From assembly GCA_036571765.1 (NCBI GenBank), contig BROE01000005.1:6493614-6557613 (forward strand): a stretch of 64,000 bases of DNA, read 5' to 3'. The DNA is from Plecoglossus altivelis (lineage: Eukaryota > Chordata > Actinopteri > Osmeriformes > Plecoglossidae). Position 1 is the stretch's first letter, and every line of letters begins with the position of its first letter. The position numbers and the translations under genes are program-made. Positions 61,001-64,000 of the stretch are shown here, in pieces. A model generated the notes under the pieces. The model searched no databases, had not been told where the DNA came from, and saw only the letters and a list, made by a program, of their open reading frames with translations.

Positions 61001-63705
61001 AATACAGTCCTAGATGTTTACCACCTCCCTAAATATATCTCTGGTGCTAACAGACAAGGCTTTCGTATTTAGCTAGGCTCTATAATGAGACACAGGAGAT
61101 TAGTAAAAGGTGCTAATAACAGTGTAATTATGTTTGAGATTCCTCCTCCTGTTATTCTAAGGATTAAATGCCAGACAAAGGAAGGTTTTTCCTGCTCAAG
61201 AGAATAGTTTTCCCAGCTCAATCAGGGCAGCTATATTAGCTTAATGAGTTCGTATTTATGAACATATGTACATGTAAGCTGCACAACCTAATGAGTGTCA
61301 GCCTTTTAGGGACATTAAAAAACAGCTTTTCCCCCCAAAGTTTCAATATACAACTTCCATTTGTCATATTAAACCCAGTTAATTTATGTGTTGTTAGCGT
61401 TTGGGACCAAGTTTATGAAGACCAAGTTTGCAGTAGACCTGAGTTCAATTGCTTCTTAAGCTAATGTTAAACATGCCCCCTCTTAGCCTTGCTACTGAAC
61501 GCAGAACTATTATTAGTTGCCAGTCTTGATAAAATATGGGGTTTGCCTTTTTAATGATTGTTAATGAGATGTTCTAGACATGGGGCTCATTAACTGTCTG
61601 CTTACGAGGAAATGGGAGCGTGATGTTGCCCACCGCGAAATCATGATAGTCCAGCTTGTATTTGTTTCCAGAGGAGTTTCTGTGTGACCTTTCCTCAGTG
61701 CACAACCCAAGGCTGGTGCCAAGCCAGACTGAGGGAGGGGAGAGAAGGGATGTGATAGAGGACGTCTCTGACTGGAAGGAAGGGTTCAGAAACATCCCTC
61801 CGCAGCCTCCGTGTTGGTGGGCTACTCGGTGGGGTGTTATTACAGGGTCCTTGGATGGTGTCAGGTGATAGTCGGCCACAAAAAAAAAACGTCTCACCGT
61901 GTTCCTGGTGTAGAAGATGTGTGGGTGCTATAACTCACACACTGGCTGTTGGCAGGGGAACAAAGCTGTCCTTTGCTCAGTGGTTAGAACCGATGTTGAC
62001 TGTTTGACCTAGAGCTCGCTGACACGGCCATAAAGTCAAAGATTCCGAACAGCCATCTGGCGTGAGTAGCCACGCTAGTGCTAGCTAGCACGACGGAACG
62101 ACATTGGTCATTGTTTATCTTTTTTTAATACAAATATTGTAAAGTCATTCATATTGATATGCAATAGGTGGGTAGATTTGTTTATACTGTAGTGAGGAAT
62201 TCTGTTTGGCACTTAAACAGGAATTGATTAACCCTGAGGTTAAGTCTAGTTTTACGCAGTTTCTTGCGCTCAGGAGTAAACTGATTTCATACTGTAAGAA
62301 AAAACAAAGGCAGGGGATGCGGTGGAGCGAATTCACATAGTATCCTATAAAACAGTTAACCAGCAGAAAAGGAAGAAACAACTATGAAAAAGAGCAGAAA
62401 ACCAACTTGTTCAGCTTACTGGTTGCCAGCTTTATTTAAACAGGCATAGCTGAACAATTACAGTCACATTGTTTCAATTTGTGGGTGGAATTTCTCATAT
62501 CAGACTCTTCACCAATACAAATGCTTCCTGAAAATATGGCACCTCCAAATACATTCATATTTCAGCCTTCATAATGTTGAGGCTGGAGTCATCCAGCCTG
62601 GAAATTGCCTGTGGAGAATTCTTGTTTGCCAGTTTATTACATGTGCCACATCCCATTCAGGCTTCTGTGAAAACCCTCTCCTCTGAATGCCCAATTTCCT
62701 CTCCCAGAATCTGACATTTCAGCTATCAGGCCTTCGGTCACCAGGAAAGACAACTCCCAAATATTGTTAGCAAAGAATCCTTACCAAATACACCCCCCCC
62801 CCACACACACACACAACCATCCCTATCACACCCCATCCCTTCTCATCCTTCCTACCCCAGCGGCGACATTATGCTGTCCTTGATGTTTTATCATTAGTTT
62901 GAAAGTGGGTGATCTCCCACAGAGGTCTTTTGATGGAGCACAGACAGTAAAGGCACGGAGACAGCCAGCCAATTTCCCCCGCTGTGTCTCCTTCTCAGCA
63001 GGGGCTTCTCTATCTCTGCTGGCGCCAGAGTCGGCCATGTTCCTGCGGTGGAGACGCTTTCAAACCTCTTAGGTTCGGTACATACCTGGCTCCTATTTTG
63101 TCATTCTCATTATTTTGTTTGCGGGTTTGTGAAAGGCCTAATCAGTACTTCTTAGGTGTCTGAGGCTGGCCTGGGTCTCTGCTAAAGCAGCAAGGGAGAG
63201 TGGAATGGCCTGATTTCCTGAGATGACTTGATTACGGGAGGAAATCAGGTTATACTTATGTCCATATCGGATTTCATTTGTCCTCAATGAAATATGAATG
63301 AAAAAATGGTGGCTGCAGTGTTACGGTTCATCTCAGTTCAGTCATGTCTGTTGGACGCATCTCTATCTCACCAACTGGATGGCAATGTTAGAGGTCTGAG
63401 TAGGTGCTGACTTGGTGTAATTTTCCAAATTCACCTTGTTACCTTCAAGAAAAGATGATGCAGAAAGCAACATCCTTTTACTAAAATAACCCCTATTACT
63501 TTCCTACCACCACACAAACTCTAACTCATTATTTGCAATTAAGGAAGACGGCTTTCCTGTTCTGTCACTAACGCCACATCAGTGACCTCTGTCACTTCCT
63601 CTACTTTCTATATTTCTTATACATGTCTTTATTTTTTATTTTTCCATTTAGATTCTCCCACTTCTATTCCCACACCTACCACCATCAACCCAGACTACAC
63701 CCAAG
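3322..63705 (+). CDS. cadm1: cadm1-like cell adhesion molecule (nectin-like 2 / SynCAM1), eight exons, 3' end outside window
   Basis: This is the coding span of a single-pass Ig-superfamily adhesion protein. In vertebrates CADM1 mediates calcium-independent homophilic and heterophilic contacts at epithelial junctions and synapses. Joining the eight exons gives 332 residues without a stop: signal peptide 1 to about 21, Ig1 about 27-125 (Cys48-Cys108), Ig2 about 127-224 (Cys150-Cys205), Ig3 about 226-314 (Cys250-Cys296), and stalk 315-332. Assignment to CADM1 rests on stretches that read almost as in mammalian CADM1, such as DDSVIQLLNPNRQTIYFRD, SDEGRY-CQLYTDPPQE, GLTREGD and NKxxNGTYRC. CADM2 and CADM3 have a different Ig1 (SLQWSNPAQQTLYF), and CADM4 has NPARQTLFF. 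All introns are GT-AG and the phases agree. Mammalian CADM1 is about 440 residues, so the end of the stalk, the transmembrane segment and the tail with its 4.1- and PDZ-binding motifs are missing here. cadm1a and cadm1b cannot be told apart from this sequence. Confidence 0.93.
4628..4811. repeat. Pyrimidine-rich tract with (CT)n core
   Basis: About 180 bases consist almost only of C and T, with an uninterrupted CT repeat at about 4731-4778. Open frames through it on both strands read as Ser/Leu or Arg/Glu repeats and are artefacts of the microsatellite. Confidence 0.95.
8110..8137 (+). repeat. Possible fragment of a dispersed teleost repeat
   Basis: The stretch ttagcagatgccgttataca followed by gagtga resembles a motif dispersed in teleost genomes (TTAGCAGACGC, then TTATCCAGAGCGACTTA). 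I know the motif from memory only. Just this short part is recognisable, and no element ends or target duplications were found, so it could be chance similarity. Confidence 0.3.
12058..12080 (+). repeat. Poly-G run of 23
   Basis: An uninterrupted run of G lies between unique sequences. Such runs can form G-quadruplexes and are prone to length errors in sequencing. Confidence 0.95.
14287..14325. repeat. (TCC)n trinucleotide microsatellite
   Basis: About 12 copies of CTC/TCC repeat in tandem. The open frame across it reads as polyleucine and is not a gene. Confidence 0.95.
14440..14790. promoter_or_regulatory. Candidate intronic enhancer block rich in TAAT motifs
   Basis: Within about 330 bases there are attaat (14445), ttattag, gttaatgag (14517), ctaattag (about 14699), ctaattat (about 14732), caattagac (about 14746) and tattaatt (about 14757). 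This density of homeodomain core sites in complex sequence is typical of conserved vertebrate non-coding elements. Conservation was not tested. Confidence 0.3.
14813..14837 (-). repeat. Poly-C run of 25
   Basis: An uninterrupted C run, that is a G run on the minus strand. It is flanked by A/T-rich sequence. Confidence 0.95.
17835..17866 (+). repeat. Poly-G run of about 31 with one C
   Basis: Six G, one C, then 25 G. A frame on the minus strand reads as polyproline and is an artefact. Confidence 0.95.
20426..20589. repeat. (CA)n and (GA)n microsatellites
   Basis: A pure CA repeat occupies 20426-20449 and a GA repeat about 20560-20589, separated by about 110 bases of unique sequence. More GA-rich sequence follows at 20656-20698. 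Confidence 0.95.
28306..28380. repeat. Interrupted (GT)n microsatellite
   Basis: Two GT runs (28306-28319 and 28351-28366) are joined by GT-rich sequence. Confidence 0.9.
32505..32660. promoter_or_regulatory. Candidate intronic enhancer block
   Basis: Non-repetitive A/T-rich sequence with attaattac (about 32592), aaataaatgag, caataaa and gctaataag. It looks like a conserved non-coding element by composition only. Confidence 0.2.
34451..34522. repeat. (AC)n plus (TA)n compound microsatellite
   Basis: About ten AC copies are flanked by atatat and tatacagtat blocks and then a (TA)n run. The left and right A/T parts are partly complementary. The tract immediately precedes the hairpin at 34523. 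Confidence 0.9.
34523..34595. other. Imperfect inverted repeat / hairpin, 21-base arms
   Basis: The left arm 34523-34543 (ctttggaaagactcaactgg plus c) pairs with the right arm 34575-34595 (gccaattgagtctatccaaa plus g) at 19 of 21 positions. The arms are separated by 31 bases. The size (73 bases) fits either the ends of a small degenerate inverted-repeat element or a microRNA-precursor-like fold. Neither can be decided from the sequence. Confidence 0.55.
37255..37326. repeat. 36-base tandem duplication in a CT-rich tract
   Basis: Two nearly identical 36-base units (37255-37290 and 37291-37326) start ctttcact and end cactctctca. They differ at one position. More CT and CACT repeats follow to about 37395. 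Confidence 0.9.
39092..39111 (+). repeat. Poly-T/poly-G run
   Basis: Nine T are followed directly by eleven G. Confidence 0.9.
40487..40509. repeat. (GT)n microsatellite
   Basis: A short GT repeat with GT-rich sequence continuing to about 40590. Confidence 0.9.
40931..41034. repeat. 13-base minisatellite, eight copies
   Basis: Eight consecutive 13-base units of consensus aaccatgcaggta, each with zero to three differences, followed by a partial ninth. Confidence 0.95.
44161..44372. repeat. CA, CT and poly-C simple-sequence cluster
   Basis: CA repeat 44161-44173, pure CT repeat 44199-44237, then CA/CG-alternating sequence at about 44305-44340, a run of 12 C at 44344-44355 and CA repeat to 44372. 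The alternating purine-pyrimidine segments could adopt Z-DNA. Confidence 0.9.
44646..44935 (+). repeat. Long polypurine (GGGA/GAGA) tract
   Basis: About 290 bases are almost only G and A, with very few pyrimidines. The frame across it (Arg/Glu/Gly-rich) is an artefact. Confidence 0.95.
45271..45303. other. Perfect 14-base-pair hairpin
   Basis: gcatgtggatgttt (45271-45284) and its exact reverse complement (45290-45303) are separated by five bases. No T run follows, and in a vertebrate intron it is not a transcription terminator. Confidence 0.8.
45486..45621. repeat. Interrupted (CA)n tract
   Basis: CA repeats are interrupted by cg, tg and gg dinucleotides. Frames through it read as Thr/His repeats and are artefacts. 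Confidence 0.95.
46355..46387 (+). repeat. G-rich run with four G blocks
   Basis: G blocks of 4 to 10 are separated by short A or AT spacers, a pattern compatible with a G-quadruplex. Confidence 0.85.
47511..47693. repeat. Long interrupted (CA)n tract
   Basis: About 180 bases of CA repeat with CT, CG and TG interruptions. The 211-residue frame starting at 47502 begins in this repeat and runs on by chance. Confidence 0.95.
48150..48345 (+). repeat. Polypurine tract with a 31-base tandem duplication
   Basis: G/A-rich sequence contains two copies of a 31-base unit starting ggaggtcgag, at 48251-48281 and 48282-48312. Confidence 0.9.
52007..52035. repeat. (CA)n microsatellite
   Basis: About 14 CA copies without interruption. 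Confidence 0.95.
52131..52262. repeat. Pyrimidine-rich (CT)n tract
   Basis: About 130 bases of CT repeat with CCCT and CTTT interruptions, about 350 bases before exon 2. Confidence 0.95.
52609..52755 (+). CDS. cadm1: cadm1 exon 2: first half of Ig1 (V-type) domain
   Basis: The exon encodes residues 26-74 plus the first base of Pro75 (phase 1 at both ends, 147 bases). It starts VEEQNLRTDNVSVVEGETAT and contains the B-strand cysteine Cys48 (ISC). It then has the block DDSVIQLLNPNRQTIYFRDV, the best CADM1 signature in the window. The acceptor is ccttctgcag after a T/C-rich tract. The donor is AGAC/GTAAGG, with C rather than G at -1. Asn35-Val-Ser is an N-glycosylation sequon. The mammalian NKS sequon in this domain is replaced by KNND and is lost. 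Ig1 is the domain that makes trans contacts in nectin-like proteins. Reading past the donor runs into intron sequence with no similarity, so the exon end is well fixed. Confidence 0.96.
52756..55211 (+). other. cadm1: cadm1 intron 2
   Basis: GT-AG intron of about 2.5 kb (gtaagg to ctgcag). Simple sequence includes a CCA/CCT-rich patch at about 53839-53883 and a pyrimidine-rich stretch at 55001-55150 before exon 3. No other gene was seen. The open frames at 53455-54066 (plus) and 53529-53975 (minus) overlap each other and look like chance frames. Confidence 0.8.
55212..55364 (+). CDS. cadm1: cadm1 exon 3: second half of Ig1 domain
   Basis: The exon completes Pro75 and encodes residues 76-125 plus the first base of residue 126 (153 bases, phase 1 at both ends). 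The sequence LKDSRFQLVNFSDNELRVSL, then SNVSLSDEGRYVCQLYTDPP and QEAYADITVL, matches the D-to-G strands of CADM1 Ig1. Cys108 in the DEGRYVC motif pairs with Cys48. Two sequons are present, Asn85-Phe-Ser and Asn97-Val-Ser. Both sit at positions that are glycosylated in mammalian CADM1, and the second precedes the DEGRY turn. The acceptor is ctctgcag after a CT-rich region. The donor CTGG/GTACAC lacks the usual A or G at several intron positions and looks moderate. Confidence 0.96.
55365..56167 (+). other. cadm1: cadm1 intron 3 with GT-rich 3' part
   Basis: GT-AG intron of about 0.8 kb. Its last 120 bases (about 56050-56160) are GT-rich (tgtgtgtatg, gtgtgggtgtgtg) rather than a normal C/T tract, which makes the exon 4 acceptor look weak. 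Nothing else was recognised. Confidence 0.8.
56168..56305 (+). CDS. cadm1: cadm1 exon 4: first half of Ig2 domain
   Basis: The exon completes Val126 and encodes residues 127-171 plus one base of Gly172 (138 bases, phase 1 at both ends). It reads PPGLPIIESREEVVSEGNET, then ELTCTAMDGKPAPSIRWMKG and EQDLT. Cys150 (ELTCTAM) and Trp163 (IRW) are the B-strand cysteine and core tryptophan of Ig2. I chose the acceptor at 56166-56167 because it restores the TVLVPP linker seen in CADM1. A second AG at 56175-56176 is also in frame and would remove three residues. Asn144-Glu-Thr is a sequon. Mammalian CADM1 instead has Asn directly before the cysteine, so the glycan position is shifted. The donor is ACAG/GTCAGT. 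Confidence 0.94.
56306..58497 (+). other. cadm1: cadm1 intron 4
   Basis: GT-AG intron of about 2.2 kb. It holds GT-rich patches at 56660-56765, a CA repeat at about 57166-57181, and a long C/T-rich tract before exon 5. No gene or mobile element was recognised. Confidence 0.8.
58498..58656 (+). CDS. cadm1: cadm1 exon 5: second half of Ig2 domain
   Basis: The exon completes Gly172 and encodes residues 173-224 plus one base of Tyr225 (159 bases, phase 1 at both ends). The sequence is ESEVEETYNRMFTVSSRVSF, then TVAKEDDGEPVSCIIEHPAV and KDLRAQRHLEVM. The ESEVEE start, the KEDDG turn, Cys205 followed by the EHPAV motif, and the QRxLEV end are shared with CADM1. Cys205 pairs with Cys150. Near KDLRAQ the fish protein appears one residue shorter than the mammalian loop. 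The acceptor tract (58431-58497) is a long C/T-rich run ending gcgccag. The donor is GATGT/GTGAGT. No N-glycosylation sequon is present in this exon. Confidence 0.96.
58657..59405 (+). other. cadm1: cadm1 intron 5
   Basis: GT-AG intron of about 0.75 kb between the two exons that join Ig2 to Ig3. No repeat, RNA gene or additional exon was seen. Confidence 0.8.
59406..59502 (+). CDS. cadm1: cadm1 exon 6: first half of Ig3 domain
   Basis: The exon completes Tyr225 and encodes residues 226-256 plus two bases of His257 (97 bases, entering in phase 1 and leaving in phase 2). It reads KPEVKIVVEFPEGLTREGDN followed by LELSCIAEGKP. The YKPxV linker, GLTREGD and the ELSC cysteine (Cys250) match CADM1 Ig3. 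The acceptor is gttgttttcag, the donor CCACA/GTGAGT. This is the only junction inside the ectodomain that is not phase 1, so skipping exon 6 or exon 7 alone would shift the frame. Confidence 0.95.
59503..59842 (+). other. cadm1: cadm1 intron 6
   Basis: This is the smallest intron in the window (340 bases). It ends in a strong C-rich tract at 59814-59840. Nothing else was recognised. Confidence 0.85.
59843..60015 (+). CDS. cadm1: cadm1 exon 7: second half of Ig3 domain
   Basis: The exon completes His257 and encodes residues 258-314 plus one base of Asp315 (173 bases). The sequence PHQINWLRVDDDVPSHAVIT, then GSDLFIENLNKSYNGTYRCV and AANAVGEAYDDYILFVY, follows CADM1 closely: W-RVDD-P-HAV, LNK-x-NGTYRC and the Y-L-VY end. 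Trp263 is the Ig-core tryptophan, and Cys296 in the YRC motif pairs with Cys250. Asn287-Lys-Ser and Asn291-Gly-Thr are two closely spaced sequons, as in mammals. The acceptor follows a nearly pure C/T tract. The donor is ATACG/GTAGGT. Third codon positions are strongly G/C-rich, unlike the flanking introns. Confidence 0.96.
60491..60561. repeat. 17-base GC-rich minisatellite, about four copies
   Basis: Four adjacent units of consensus ggcagggggacagcccc. The last two are identical and the first two diverge slightly. Confidence 0.9.
62793..62814. repeat. Poly-C and (CA)n
   Basis: About ten C are followed by six CA copies. Confidence 0.9.
63652..63705 (+). CDS. cadm1: cadm1 exon 8: Thr/Pro-rich membrane-proximal stalk
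   Basis: The exon completes Asp315 and encodes residues 316-332 (SPTSIPTPTTINPDYTQ) plus one base (54 bases, phase 1 at both ends). Mammalian CADM1 has a comparable stalk start, VYDPPTTIPPP, followed by a threonine run. The stalk is probably O-glycosylated, given eight Ser/Thr and four Pro in 17 residues. The acceptor is strong (T-rich tract, ccatttag). The donor CAAG/GTATTG is weak after position +4. Both ends are phase 1, so the exon can be skipped without changing frame. Variable use of stalk exons is known for CADM1, and this exon is a candidate for it. The remaining exons are beyond the right edge. Confidence 0.88.
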
Positions 63706-64000
63706 GTATTGTATCTATCCACACTGTCACTCTCACCCCTCGACCATGGGTGTGTGTGTGTGTGCGTGTGTGTGTGTGTGTGTGTGTGCGTGCGTGCGTG
63801 TGTGTAAGTGTGCCTTTGTCTGTATGTATGCACAGTCAAGCCGTACAATGAGAGAGAATGTGTGAGGAATGGCAAGAAAGAAAAGAAATTCGTCTAAAAA
63901 GTGCGGAGGAGAGAGTGAGAGACAGGGAGAGGTAAAGAGAAGGACTGAAAGGCCGAGAGAGGCTGCAGGCGGCCGGTTTAAATCAGATAGTCATGCTGAT
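63706..64000 (+). other. cadm1: Start of cadm1 intron 8 with GT repeat
   Basis: The intron starts GTATTG and continues past the window edge. A (GT)n tract with interspersed C lies at 63750-63805, and GA-rich sequence at 63904-63960. No exon was seen in the remaining 295 bases. Confidence 0.7.
63750..63805. repeat. (GT)n microsatellite 45 bases after exon 8
   Basis: A GT repeat with a few GC interruptions, close downstream of the exon 8 donor on the transcribed strand. Confidence 0.95.

Larger units (their letters stand above)
60016..63651 (+). other. cadm1: cadm1 intron 7
   Basis: GT-AG intron of about 3.6 kb between Ig3 and the stalk. It includes a 17-base minisatellite at 60491-60561 and a C-run plus CA repeat at 62793-62814. 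I looked for additional stalk exons (short, phase 1, Thr/Pro-rich) and did not find a convincing one. Confidence 0.75.

Overview
The window is vertebrate nuclear DNA, almost certainly from a teleost fish. It has spliced GT-AG exons, one very long first intron, and many CA/GT, CT/GA and poly-G/poly-C simple repeats. I see no bacterial-style gene layout, no rRNA or tRNA gene and no CRISPR array. I cannot name the species.

One gene explains all the recognisable coding sequence: a plus-strand, CADM1-type cell adhesion molecule (also called nectin-like 2 or SynCAM1). Eight exons can be read: 3322-3397, 52609-52755, 55212-55364, 56168-56305, 58498-58656, 59406-59502, 59843-60015 and 63652-63705. 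The exon phases agree at every junction. Together they give 332 residues: a signal peptide, a V-type Ig domain (Cys48-Cys108), two further Ig domains (Cys150-Cys205 and Cys250-Cys296), and the start of the Thr/Pro-rich stalk. The rest of the stalk, the transmembrane helix and the cytoplasmic tail are not in the window and should lie beyond position 64000. The protein resembles CADM1 more than CADM2, CADM3 or CADM4. I cannot decide between the teleost copies cadm1a and cadm1b.

Layout: 1-3321 is 5' flank and probable 5' UTR, with a five-codon upstream ORF. 3322-3397 is the signal-peptide exon. 3398-52608 is a 49-kb first intron with no convincing gene; it holds simple repeats, minisatellites, a few hairpins and AT-rich, homeodomain-motif-dense blocks that are candidate enhancers. 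52609-63705 is the compact ectodomain part of the gene, with introns of 0.3 to 3.6 kb.

The long open reading frames in the intron are low-complexity or chance frames, and I do not annotate them as genes. I found no clearly new biological system. The points most worth checking are the tandem splice acceptors at exon 4, the optional-looking stalk exon 8 followed by a GT repeat, the upstream ORF, the hairpins at 34523 and 45271, and the candidate regulatory blocks in intron 1.
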